Assembly (NCBI GenBank): GCA_001600695.1
Contig: BCKQ01000006.1
Coordinates: 562,327 to 626,326, forward strand
Direction: 5' to 3'
From: Ascoidea asiatica
Lineage: Eukaryota; Ascomycota; Saccharomycetes; Ascoideales; Ascoideaceae
DNA: 64,000 bases
Numbering within the stretch: position 1 is the stretch's first letter; each line of letters starts with the position of its first letter. This document shows positions 1-9,341 of this stretch, one piece after another. The notes under the pieces were generated by a model. That model saw only the letters and a list, made by a program, of their open reading frames with translations, was not told the origin of the DNA and made no database searches. Position numbers and translations under genes: made by a program.

Positions 1-537
1 TGAAAATAAAAAGTTTATGAAATGTGTAAATATAAACAAATGGATTAAATTAAGAATAAACCCACATGAGAGTTTAATATTTCTGACTTGGAATGAAATA
101 CTCTTGAATATTAAATATTAAATATTGTCTGATAGTGTCTTATTAATTAATAAATTGACTGATATAATAAATTGTAAAAATTCTAAAATTAATATAGAAA
201 TATAGAAAACATAGAAAATAATAAAGATTGATTTATTGAAATATCCAGTGAAATAATATAAATTTCTGGCAACGTTAGCAAGAAGTGTTTTTTTGGTGAA
301 TCAAGCATGGCGCAAGCGTGAAGAAAACTGCTGCGTATACGCAGGTTAATACTTGTTAATACTTGCTAATACAGCTAACAGTTTTAAATTTGGTACTTAA
401 ATGATCACATGATTTTATGGTATTATTCATGTTATTTTGGGTAATTATTTACCCCGGATATATACTGGCAGTTATTCAAAAGTATTTTTTTTTATACAGA
501 TAAATAGGTATCAGAGAGTATTTATTTTTTTACAAAA
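1..537. other. intergenic, downstream of PTC5
   Basis: No gene is recognisable here. The stretch holds a perfect 14-bp palindrome at 331-344 (CTGCGTATACGCAG), a short direct repeat of TTAATACTTG just after it, and an RTCACRTG-type site (ATCACATG) at 404-411. An open frame from 437 runs antisense into the PTC5 3' end and has no sign of being real. Confidence 0.6.
331..344. promoter_or_regulatory. perfect 14-bp palindrome
   Basis: CTGCGTATACGCAG is its own reverse complement and sits in a GC-richer patch of an A+T-rich spacer. It could be a dimeric transcription-factor site for a gene to the left of the window. This is inferred from symmetry only. Confidence 0.3.
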
Positions 538-2562
538 TTACAATTTACTACTTCTTTTGTTATTTGATTCATTATCACCAAAGAATATAACAGTTACTGT
601 TAAATCATCTCTGTATCTTCTTGACCATGGTGAAGGTATACTAAGTAACATTTTACCTTCTTCTGCTTTATTTACATCACAATTACTTAACGCATTTCTA
701 ATTAAATGAGTTGCACAATTATCATCTTTGATAAAAGTTTTAACTATTGCTGTTTCATTATTCTTACTATTTTTATTATGTGTTCTAAATGGAGGTTTTA
801 AAAATTCTTTATTTTTTGAATCTGTTATATCTTGAACTTTTGGTAAAATTCCAATACTTGAATTTTTTAATAAATTTTCATTAGAATATGATTTTATTAA
901 ATTAATTGGATTTAATTTTGATAATTCTTTTAAAGAAAATTCTTTTTTCATATGATTATCTAAATATCCATTAATATTATTAAAATTTTGTTTTTTCATC
1001 CATTGTATAACTAAACCTGCAATTTCTTCATTTGATAACATTTCATATAATCCATCAGTAGCTAAAATTAAAAATTGTTGTTTTTCAGGTTCAATTTTAA
1101 CACTTGTAATTACAGGTTCTGCAGTTACATATGGTGGAGTTTTTAAATAATTTGAATATTGTCTACCAAAAAATTCAGCAGAAATTTTATCTTGTAAATT
1201 TGAATTCCATTTATATCTTGCATCACCAAAAGATCTTGAAGGTTCTAAAGATCCTAGAACTCTACCTCTTTTAATTACATCTTTTTCACCAGGATGTAAA
1301 GATTTAATTCTTTTAACTTCTTCTGGATTTGAACCAGTTTGATCAATACTTAAAGATTTAACAGTCCAATCATTTTTTTCAGTTTCAAAAGAACCTAAAA
1401 TTGCTCTTGAATCACCAGTTACAGCAATTTTTAAAATATTTGAATTTGAATCAAAAAATGAAACTAAACTACATGAACCAGACATTGCAGGCATTAATAA
1501 TTCAGTTGCATTTAATAATCTTGAATTTTTATCTTTAATATTAAATAAATTTTCAATATTTTTATTAATTAATTTATCATCTAATTTCAAGAAACCTAAT
1601 TTAATTGAATTATCAACAATTTTTGAAAATTCTTTTGGATTTGAATAATATAAAGATCTTAATTTATACTCATTTTTACTATTTTTAAAATTTTGTTTTG
1701 AATTATTAGTTGAATTATTATTATCATTTTGTTGAAAATAAGCAATTGATAATTCTTTTATAACATAATCAATTAATTCTTCTTTTAATCTTGCACTTGT
1801 TGTCCAACCTGCATGACCATCATAAACGCCCCAAAACATCCAATCCATTACATTATCATTAGTGCTTTTATTAGTTTCAATTTCATTATTTGATGAAAGG
1901 GATAATGGAATTTGAATTATTTTTTCAGATCTATCATCTTCAATTGGACTATTTGAAGGTAATTGAGATATATCATATCTAATTAAGTTATCTTTACTAT
2001 TATTATTATCATTATTGCTTCTTTTTACATTATAAGATTCTTGAAATTTACTTATTCTTTCAGTGAATTGTTCATCCGATAACATTTCCAAATTTAGTTT
2101 ACTTTCTTTTTGAGTATTTGCAAAAGTTGAAAAATAATTAATTTGATTTCCAGTTGGATTATTGTTATTATTATTATTACTATTGATATTGTTGTTATTA
2201 TTATTATTATTGATATTATTTGGAGAATCAGATAGAATTTTACTTGATTTCAATAACTGAAATCTACTATTTATATTAGAAGAATATAAATAAGATAAAA
2301 ACACAACTCCAGAAGCTAAGAAAATATTAAATGATCTTCTCATTGTTTTTTTTCTATAAGTTAATAAATTATCTTTACTATTATTTGTAATAATATTCTT
2401 AATATTTGAATTGAATAAAAATCTATTTTGCTGATTTAAATTATGATTAAGTGAATTAAGTTTACCTAAAAAGATTGAATTGGCGGTTATAGAATTTTTG
2501 TAGGACAACCTTTTGATAATATTTACGTTATTATTCAATACTCTTGATTTTAAAGGAATCAT
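538..2562 (-). CDS. PTC5: mitochondrial PP2C-type protein phosphatase (Ptc5)
   Basis: Mg/Mn-dependent Ser/Thr phosphatase. In S. cerevisiae Ptc5 dephosphorylates the E1-alpha subunit of pyruvate dehydrogenase. I start it at 2562 (674 aa) because this ATG has the local start context (CTTAAAAATG) and opens a basic, amphipathic presequence-like N-terminus (MIPLKSRVLNN). An in-frame ATG at 2715 would add 51 non-conserved residues. A membrane segment (FLASGVVFLSYLYSS) follows the presequence, then Asn runs at about residues 115-137. PP2C motifs are intact: VYDGHAG near residue 246, GDSRAILG, PSRSFGDARYKW, ATDGLYEML and RDDLTVTV near 650. It is longer than S. cerevisiae Ptc5 (572 aa), mostly through low-complexity inserts. 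It is divergent from the complex I gene at 3126. Confidence 0.9.
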   Translation of the reverse strand: MIPLKSRVLNNNVNIIKRLSYKNSITANSIFLGKLNSLNHNLNQQNRFLFNSNIKNIITNNSKDNLLTYRKKTMRRSFNIFLASGVVFLSYLYSSNINSRFQLLKSSKILSDSPNNINNNNNNNNINSNNNNNNNPTGNQINYFSTFANTQKESKLNLEMLSDEQFTERISKFQESYNVKRSNNDNNNSKDNLIRYDISQLPSNSPIEDDRSEKIIQIPLSLSSNNEIETNKSTNDNVMDWMFWGVYDGHAGWTTSARLKEELIDYVIKELSIAYFQQNDNNNSTNNSKQNFKNSKNEYKLRSLYYSNPKEFSKIVDNSIKLGFLKLDDKLINKNIENLFNIKDKNSRLLNATELLMPAMSGSCSLVSFFDSNSNILKIAVTGDSRAILGSFETEKNDWTVKSLSIDQTGSNPEEVKRIKSLHPGEKDVIKRGRVLGSLEPSRSFGDARYKWNSNLQDKISAEFFGRQYSNYLKTPPYVTAEPVITSVKIEPEKQQFLILATDGLYEMLSNEEIAGLVIQWMKKQNFNNINGYLDNHMKKEFSLKELSKLNPINLIKSYSNENLLKNSSIGILPKVQDITDSKNKEFLKPPFRTHNKNSKNNETAIVKTFIKDDNCATHLIRNALSNCDVNKAEEGKMLLSIPSPWSRRYRDDLTVTVIFFGDNESNNKRSSKL

Positions 2563-3125
2563 TTTTAAGAAGATCAAATTAAAAAAAAAGATTTCAAATA
2601 TATATTTCTTTAAGTATCTACTGAGTACTACAATTATAAAATTGAATTGTTGAATTGAATATTTTGAATAATTAAAATGTGAACAAAAGTTTTGTTTATT
2701 TATCTTCTTTATCATTTTTCCTGTGGGATGCGATTGAAGATTTGACTTTGGTGCTGTTTTGTGTTTGAGAAAGTCTATATTTAGGACACGCGGCAAATAT
2801 CTAGGACGTCTATATTTGTTGCTCTTTACGAACTAATTGTTACGAGGGTATATTTTGTAAAGTCCCGTGTTTAATTTGCTTCTATTCCGGTCTAGTTTTG
2901 GGTCTTTGGTGTGTAAGAATAATTTTAAAGGCTGGGATTGGTTCGTTATGCTGCCAGACAGAGTTGGTGTTGGAAGGAAGCTTTAGAGTGAGAGAGATTA
3001 TTAGTTCAGAATAAGATATTCTTGTGTATTATCGAAGATAATATCATTAACAACAACAACAAAAAAGATAAATTGATCACACAATAGATAATAATAATAT
3101 AATAAATAATAATAATAAGAATAAA
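2563..3125. promoter_or_regulatory. divergent promoter, PTC5 / NDUFA13
   Basis: Shared 5' region of two mitochondrial genes. The middle (about 2750-3000) is visibly richer in G+C than the flanking coding sequence. It contains an inverted CCAAT box (ATTGGT at 2937-2942), the core of the Hap2/3/5 respiratory activator site. The side toward 3126 ends in CAA/AAT repeats typical of a yeast 5' leader. Confidence 0.6.
2937..2942 (-). promoter_or_regulatory. CCAAT box (Hap2/3/5-type)
   Basis: GGATTGGTT reads CCAAT on the minus strand, about 185 bp before the start codon of the complex I subunit. Hap complexes activate respiratory genes in yeasts. The match is a short motif, so assignment rests on its position. 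Confidence 0.4.
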
Positions 3126-3503
3126 ATGCCTACAGTTCAAGATTTACCTCCAGTTGGAGGATATGAACCAGTTCAATGGAAAAGACATTTACCATCAAGA
3201 GGATTTAGACCAAAGGTTTGGTTATTTGGAATGATTGCAATAATGGGATATGGTTTTTATAAAGCAAATAGAGCAATAAGGGAAAGAACAGAATTAAAAA
3301 GAGAAAAAATTTGGTCAAGAATTCATTTAACACCATTATTAATTGCAGAAAGTGATAGAAATTTAGTAAGAAGAGCTATTTCTGATAAAGCTAGAGAAAA
3401 AGAAATTATGAAAGATGTTAAAGGTTGGGATGTTGAAGAAAAAATTTATAGTGATGGTAAATTTAGAACTCCAACATTTTCATATTCTGATGTTTCCAAA
3501 TAA
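3126..3503 (+). CDS. NDUFA13: NADH:ubiquinone oxidoreductase (complex I) subunit NDUFA13/GRIM-19
   Basis: Accessory subunit of respiratory complex I in the mitochondrial inner membrane. The 125-aa protein begins with the family hallmark (MPTVQDLPPVGGYEPVQWKR), followed by RGFRPKVW, one transmembrane segment (LFGMIAIMGYGFYKA) and a charged helix with REKIWSRIHLTPLLIAE..DR, matching B16.6/GRIM-19 proteins over the whole length. No presequence is expected for this subunit. Its presence means the species has kept complex I, which excludes Saccharomyces and its close relatives. The 3' flank (3505-3560) holds an AAATAATCTAC/AAATAATTTAC tandem repeat. It converges on PHO13. Confidence 0.93.
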   Translation: MPTVQDLPPVGGYEPVQWKRHLPSRGFRPKVWLFGMIAIMGYGFYKANRAIRERTELKREKIWSRIHLTPLLIAESDRNLVRRAISDKAREKEIMKDVKGWDVEEKIYSDGKFRTPTFSYSDVSK

Positions 3504-3689
3504 TTTATAAAATAATCTACAAAATAATTTACAAAATAATCTACAAAATAATTTATGAAATTATTTAAAAAATTCTAAGAAAAAAAAATTTGATTTTCTA
3601 TTATATTCTATTCTATTCTAATTGATTCATTCATTTATCTATTGTAAGCAATATCTACAGAGATTTAACTATAGGATAATATCTTCAAC

Positions 3690-4619
3690 TTAATCTTCAA
3701 CTAATTTATATAAATCACCAAGTTGAGTTGCAAAATAATCTGGAATAACTTCATTATCTTGTGAAAATAATTCATCTTTAGTTGTTATACCAGATAAAAC
3801 TAATAAAGTACTTATACCACCATCAATACCAAATTTCATATCAGTATTTAATCTATCACCAATCATTATTGTTTTTTCTTTTTTAAAATCTTTATAATTA
3901 TTAAAAATTAAATTTAACATATTTTGATTTGGTTTACCACAAAATATTGGATCTCTACCACTTGAAACTTGTAAAGTTGAAATTATTGTACCTGCACCAG
4001 GTAATTTTACACCATTATTTGGAAATGTTGAGTCTGTATTTGTACCAATAAATTTTATATTTGGATTTTGTAAATATTTTAAACCAACAGCCATTCTATG
4101 ATAATTAATATTTAAATCTAAACCTGCAACAACAGAATCAACATCTTTATCAAGATTATTATAATGTTTACATTTTAATAAATCAAATTTCAGATCTAAA
4201 CTTGGATCTTCACCACCGATAGCTTCAATACCAGCTTCATTTAATTCTTCTATAATACCATTCATACCCATTACAAAACTTTTTTTACAATTTAAATTTT
4301 TTAAATATAAAGCAGATGCAAAAGCAGATGAAAAAACTTCATTTTTTTGAATAAAATCTAAATCTAATTTTTTAAATTTTGAAAGATATGAATCTCTAGA
4401 TTTTGTTGAATTATTTGAAACAAAAATTAAATTTTTATTTAACTTAAATTTTAAAAATTTTAAAAATTCAGTTATATTTGGTAATAATTTACTACCTGAC
4501 CATAAAACTCCATCACAATCAAATAAATAATTATCAAATTTATTAAAGAATTCTAAAACTTGTTTTTTTTCTTTTAATTCAATGGTTTTGGTAATAATAT
4601 CAGTTTCATTAATTGTCAT
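3690..4619 (-). CDS. PHO13: HAD-family phosphatase Pho13 (p-nitrophenyl/phosphoglycolate phosphatase)
   Basis: Cytosolic HAD phosphatase; the yeast enzyme removes toxic side products of glycolysis such as 2-phosphoglycolate-type esters. At 309 aa it is the family length (S. cerevisiae 312). Motif I is FDCDGVLW near residue 34 (nucleophile Asp), motif II FVSNNSTKSR, motif III Lys in CGKPNQNM and motif IV MIGDRLNTDMKFG. The cap-domain region is normal. The next gene, FBP26, is also a glycolytic regulator and divergent, but no functional link can be shown from the sequence. Confidence 0.93.
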   Translation of the reverse strand: MTINETDIITKTIELKEKKQVLEFFNKFDNYLFDCDGVLWSGSKLLPNITEFLKFLKFKLNKNLIFVSNNSTKSRDSYLSKFKKLDLDFIQKNEVFSSAFASALYLKNLNCKKSFVMGMNGIIEELNEAGIEAIGGEDPSLDLKFDLLKCKHYNNLDKDVDSVVAGLDLNINYHRMAVGLKYLQNPNIKFIGTNTDSTFPNNGVKLPGAGTIISTLQVSSGRDPIFCGKPNQNMLNLIFNNYKDFKKEKTIMIGDRLNTDMKFGIDGGISTLLVLSGITTKDELFSQDNEVIPDYFATQLGDLYKLVED

Positions 4620-5768
4620 TTCGAATTGGATTTATTTATTTGATTTGTTTAAAAGTAATCAAATTATTGAAGTAATTTTATTTAGTAGTTTAGATTTTTA
4701 AATTTTTAGAGAAATATTGTTCAATAAATATAAAAGAAATGAATAAAAGAAATGAATATAACTTTAATCCAAAGTTTATCAGAGTGAAGCAGATAAGCCA
4801 TCTGATGACAGATTTCGAACAAACACCTCAAACATGGATACATCTGTATCACATGATGAATACTTGAGTCCATAAATTTGGTATTAGTTACTAGCCATAT
4901 TTTTAAGCCTCGTTAGCGTTGCCACACTATCCGCGTCAAGAGTATCCCGGATCTTGGTGAAGATCCTCTGCGGTGGAGTTTGCGAAGCGCTGGAATAAAT
5001 CTGGGGAAGAAATGTGCAGATTTGTTTCTTTTAACGCTAACTTAGCTTAGTTACCACTGCACTTACTCTTCACAAGGTCAAGTTGGCAAATAATAACCTT
5101 TCTCTCGATAAAATAAAGTAAATAAATATAAAAATAACGATAAGTAACTGAAGTTTATACAAACAAATCAACACAATATAAGATAAATATATGATCGATA
5201 TTCGTTATTCTACTCAACTTGATCACAGTTTCAATCATTCTTATTAATCTTCCTTACCCTTTATTCCATTATTATACAGTAATCTTCTATTCCTTTATTA
5301 TTTTATTCTTTTATTCTTCAATTTTCTCAGATATTCAATTGACTTACTCAATTGAATATTTCATATAAAATCATTTAAAAGTTACTCCCCTTTTAACTTC
5401 AATTATATTTCTTTATTTTCATTATTTGTACAGTCAAGGTAATTCAACTATCTTCGAATAATAATAAAATTTACAAGAAATAACTGATATTTTTAAATCT
5501 TTCAATTCTTAAATTATTGCATTTTTCTTTATCTGTCCATTTGTCTTAAGACATTCAATTCCTTTAGTCCAATTAGATTCTTCTTTAATATTTCATTCCT
5601 TAAGATTACCACCGGTACCAATTTTTTTAAATAAATCTTGATCAAGTTTAATTAATCTTAAATCATTTTCAAATTTATTCTAAATCATTTTTGAATCATT
5701 TTTAAATCAATTTTAAATCATAAATTATTTTCATTTCTTTTTTATAATTATTAATTATTATTCTAAAA
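4620..5768. promoter_or_regulatory. divergent spacer PHO13 / FBP26
   Basis: 1.15 kb between divergent start codons. It holds an RTCACRTG site (ATCACATG, 4848-4855) and a GC-rich, strongly self-complementary block (4905-5048, listed separately). After that comes a long pyrimidine-rich leader (about 5200-5760) in front of FBP26. No open frame of note. Confidence 0.6.
4905..5048. ncRNA. candidate structured RNA, unidentified
   Basis: The segment folds on paper into a closed branched structure. The outer stem is AAGC (4905-4908) with GCTT (5045-5048), a symmetric 3x3 loop, then a perfect 9-bp stem GTTAGCGTT (4912-4920) with AACGCTAAC (5033-5041). Inside are two hairpins. Hairpin one is GGATCTT-GGTG-AAGATCC (4949-4966), extended by CCGC (4931-4934) with GCGG (4970-4973) and CCA (4922-4924) with TGG (4974-4976). 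Hairpin two is AAATCTG (4997-5003) with CAGATTT (5017-5023). The block is GC-rich in an A+T-rich genome. I recognise no family (no tRNA boxes, no Sm site, no U-snRNA, SRP or RNase P motifs). The strand is undecided. It could instead be a promoter island with chance complementarity. Confidence 0.45.
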
Positions 5769-7265
5769 ATGTCAGTTTATTCAACTCCTCAAGTATGTAT
5801 TTTTAATCTATTTTTCTTTTTTCACTTTTGGATTTTTAAGTTATACTTATACTTATATTTATTCTTAAATTCATTTTTATGCTAATAATAATACTAACTT
5901 AACTAATAAATTTTAAATTAGGTTGATAGTCAAAAGCTATGTGTTATAATGGTTGGATTACCTGCAAGAGGTAAATCTTTAATAACTAGAAAAATTATAA
6001 GATATTTATCTTGGTTATCAATTAAAGCAAAATCTTTTAATGTTGGTGAATATAGAAGAAAATTTCAATCTCAACCAACTGCTGAATATTTTAATGATTT
6101 AAATAAACTGGCTTTAAAAATTAGAAATAATTCTTTAAATCTAGCTTTAAATGATCTTTTAAATTATTTTAATAATCAAAATGGTTTAGTTGGTATACTT
6201 GATGGTACAAATATTACAAAAGAAAGAAGAGAAAAAATTTTAAATATTTTAAAAAAAAATAATATTCAATCAATGTTTCTTGAAAGTTTTTGTGATGATC
6301 AAGAAACTATAATGCATAATATTTTAGATGTTAAAATGACAAGTCCAGATTATTCAAATTATAATAATAATGATGATCCTGATTTTATTATAAATGATTT
6401 TTTAAAAAGAATTTCATTTTTTCAAAAAACTTATGAACCTTTAGATCAAATTTCTGATTCTGATAAATCTTTTATAAAATTAATTAATGTTGCTCAACAA
6501 ATAATTATAAATAAAATTGAAACTTATTTACAATCAAGAATTGTTTATTTTGTAATGAATTTACATGTTAGACCAAGAACAATTTGGTTATCAAGACACG
6601 GTGAATCAATGTATAATTTAGAAGGTAAAATTGGTGGTGATGCAGGTTTATCACCAAGAGGTTTAAAATATTCTGAAAAATTACCAGATTTAGTTAAACA
6701 AAGTGCAGGTGATAGAAATTTAACAGTTTGGATTTCAACTTTAAAAAGAACTTCAGAAACTTCACAACATTTACCTTATAGAAAATTACAATGGAAAGCT
6801 TTAGATGAATTAGATGCAGGAGTTTGTGATGGTATGACATATGAAGAAATTGAAAATAAATATCCAGAAGATTTTAAAGCAAGAGATGATAATAAATATG
6901 AATATCGTTACAGAGGTGGTGAATCTTATAGAGATGTTGTAATTAGATTAGAACCAATTATTATGGAATTAGAAAGACAAGAAAATATTTTAATTGTAAC
7001 TCATCAAGCTGTTTTAAGATGTATTTATGCATATTTTATGAATATACCTCAAGAAGAAAGTCCATGGATGTCAATTCCTTTACATACTTTAATTAAATTA
7101 GAACCAAGAGCTTATGGTACAAATGTTACAAGAATTAAAGCAAATATTCCTGCTGTTAGTACTTATAAAGAAAAAGGTACAAGTCAATTAGGTGAAAATT
7201 TTACTAGTAGTTCAAATAAAAGTAAAAATCTTATTACAAATGCTAAAGAAGAATCAATTTTATAA
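5769..7265 (+). CDS. FBP26: 6-phosphofructo-2-kinase / fructose-2,6-bisphosphatase, two exons
   Basis: Sets the level of fructose-2,6-bisphosphate, the switch between glycolysis and gluconeogenesis. Spliced: exon 1 5769-5792 (8 codons), exon 2 5922-7265; 455 aa (S. cerevisiae Fbp26 452). Joining the exons gives a continuous frame leading into CVIMVGLPARGKS, the family N-terminus with the Walker A loop at residues 20-27. The kinase domain has SFNVGEYRRK and LDGTN. The phosphatase domain keeps the catalytic RHGES (about residue 234), the acidic ELDAGVCDGMTYEEI and the second His in IVTHQAVLRC. Both halves therefore look competent, although Fbp26 orthologues act mainly as phosphatases. A CTG codon at 6108-6110 falls where homologues carry Glu or another polar residue. 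Confidence 0.95.
5793..5921 (+). other. intron of FBP26
   Basis: 129-bp intron with GTATGT donor at 5793, a perfect TACTAAC branch point at 5892-5898 and TTAG acceptor ending at 5921. It is a phase-0 intron after codon 8, the usual 5'-end position of budding-yeast introns. Confidence 0.9.
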
Positions 7266-7897
7266 TAAACTTTTGATTAAATTTCTTATTAAATCATTAA
7301 ACTATTTGATTATTCAATTATCTTTAGCTAATTGTGTTATATTCTTTATTTATATTTGCTACTCAACTAATTATAGCCATCCTCTTTTTTTTTTTTGCTT
7401 TTTTTCTATATTTCTGGCTGTTTTAATTTTATTCAAATTATCCATCTTGTTTATTTTTTATTTTTACATTTTAGTTTTATTTTTTTTTTTATCTTATACA
7501 TATTATAGTTTAATAGTTTACAAATTATCTGAAAATTAATCAAAGTTTTATTTAAAATTTCTAAATATTCTTCAATAAATAGTATTTAAATATTGTTTAA
7601 AATCAGTGTAACATATTATTCAATGTAAAACTACATCTAGCTATAGATTCAGATGGAATAGTTAATTCTAAGTTATTTGCTCATTGAATATTCAAAAGTA
7701 CAATAGAATTAAACTAATTTCTCATTCAGATTATCTTCCGAATATTCAGATTATCTTTTAACCAAGGGCTAATTACTGCCCTTTTTATTATTATTGTTAT
7801 TATTTTATTACAACCCTAATTAGTTGGTAAGCATTGCTTGTTAAAGATTGAAGTTCAGCGCTTTAAAATAGACCGACCGGGTAACAGTTCCAAATCA
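7266..7897. other. 3' flank of FBP26 and upstream region of U1 gene
   Basis: T-rich downstream sequence of FBP26, then A+T-rich spacer. A frame overlapping the FBP26 end (7192-7539) is a low-complexity shadow. Nothing else is recognisable until the TATA box of the U1 gene. Confidence 0.5.
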
Positions 7898-7905
7898 TAT
7901 AAAAG
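7898..7905 (+). promoter_or_regulatory. TATA box of the U1 snRNA gene
   Basis: TATAAAAG lies 58 bp before the predicted 5' end of U1 RNA, a sensible distance for a yeast Pol II snRNA gene. Confidence 0.55.
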
Positions 7906-7955
7906 GAGTTGGAATCCTCTTAGACTTTGTCTTCTTTTTTCCTTTTTATTTCTTC

Positions 7956-8092
7956 ATACTTACCTTGAGACGTCATTGGAGCTCATGAAGTCCATATGGC
8001 CAGAGGTTTCTGTTTACATTGCACAGCGTATCAGATTCTTTTGCTGATTCTCCTCTGGGGAATGCAGGTCTCAAAATTTTTGATTTTGGTTT
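7956..8092 (+). ncRNA. SNR19: U1 spliceosomal snRNA, compact form
   Basis: The RNA begins ATACTTACCTTGAGAC, the U1 5' end that pairs with 5' splice sites (ACTTACC complements the GGTAAGT seen in DBP2). Helix H is perfect: TTGAGAC (7965-7971) with GTCTCAA (8068-8074), followed directly by the Sm site AATTTTTG (8075-8082). Stem-loop I (7972-8000) has a 10-nt loop GCTCATGAAG, close to the U1-70K-binding consensus. Stem-loop II has loop ATTGCACAGC (8018-8027), the U1A-type ATTGCAC loop, within TCTG/CAGA and TAC/GTA stems, closed by CCAGAGG (8000-8006) with CCTCTGG (8052-8058). A clear stem-loop III is not evident. At about 137 nt it is near human U1 (164 nt) and far below S. cerevisiae U1 (568 nt). 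The 3' end is set by analogy, shortly after the Sm site. Confidence 0.92.
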
Positions 8093-9341
8093 TTTGTTTA
8101 CTCAATTGTAAATAATTGAACATTTGTTGTTAAATACAATATTTTTTTAAATTTTATAAAGCTTAGTAGTTTTTAGAATATAAAAGAATATTGTTTATAC
8201 TACTTTCGGTTTATTTTGGGTTGTTATTGTATGGTTTTATTAAATTAATTAGAATTGTTTGCTAATTGTTTTGTTTTTTGTTGTTTTTGTTTCAAAACAT
8301 TGTTTTTTTATCATTGAACAAATTTTTTTTTCCAGCGCTTATTTTTAATTTTAGTATTTGTTTTCTTTTGCAATTGAAATTATTTGAATCGAATTTATAT
8401 ATAAATTTTATATTCAAAGGAAATGAAAATATAAAAACTTTCAAATTTAAATATAATTTAATAAATTACTTCTTCAATTTTTTGTTCAAATTTCAAAATA
8501 AATATTCATAAACCATATTTTGAAAAAAATTTTACTTTTTCAAGCGATATAATCAAATACTATTTATTAATAATACTTAAAAATAAAAACAACTAAAAAT
8601 CAATCAAGTTGAAAAATAAATAAAAACTAAAATAGAAAGAATGTTTGCAACATGGTTTTACCCAACTAATTATCAGCCAACGGCCATTTAGAGGATTTAG
8701 GAATATGATGCTACGAATTATCTGGCTGAGCTCAATCTCAATTTCAATAAAGACACCAAGAGAACTCAAAACCAACTCGCTTGATATATAATTTGTCGAC
8801 TGAGCACCCCTGTTTCAATACAATAAATTGCCAATTGAATTTAAAAACTGCTCAAAACTAATGATAAATCAAAAGGACCAATTTTTAAAAACACAATTTA
8901 AACTGCCTCACTAGAGCCGATCTGCTATAAAAACTTACTACAATATAAGTAAAACCGAAGTTAAACAAATACTGAGGGTTAATACAACACAAATTAATAA
9001 TGATTAAAAAGAGGAAATAAAAAAAATTAAAATAAAAAAAGAAGAAATGTTCTCTTATTTATACAAGCTCAATGAAAATTTGAGCCTAATAATATTATGA
9101 AAAACTTTTTTGGGCTGTGGGATTACGTAATCATGGGTGTTTTTTTAGTAAGTTTACGATAAAAGTGTCAATATTTTCAAAATCATCAAGAACTTGAACA
9201 TTTATGTGGAATCAAGTATATTTTACGTAGAAATGAGAATAATTCTTTTACATTCTTTTAGACATATCACATAAACAATAAATTAAATTAAACTAAGATA
9301 AACTAAACTAAATTAAAATAAATTATTAATAAAAATGAAAA
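8093..9341. other. intergenic, U1 to SEC65 3' end
   Basis: A+T-rich spacer with only short frames (8266-8511, 8593-8775) made of F/L/I/N/K codons without conserved content. Nothing recognised. Confidence 0.5.

Noticed and set aside
538-2796. Extended PTC5 frame beginning at 2796
   Set aside because: It begins with a non-ATG codon, and the added residues are not conserved; the ATG at 2562 gives a presequence-like N-terminus.
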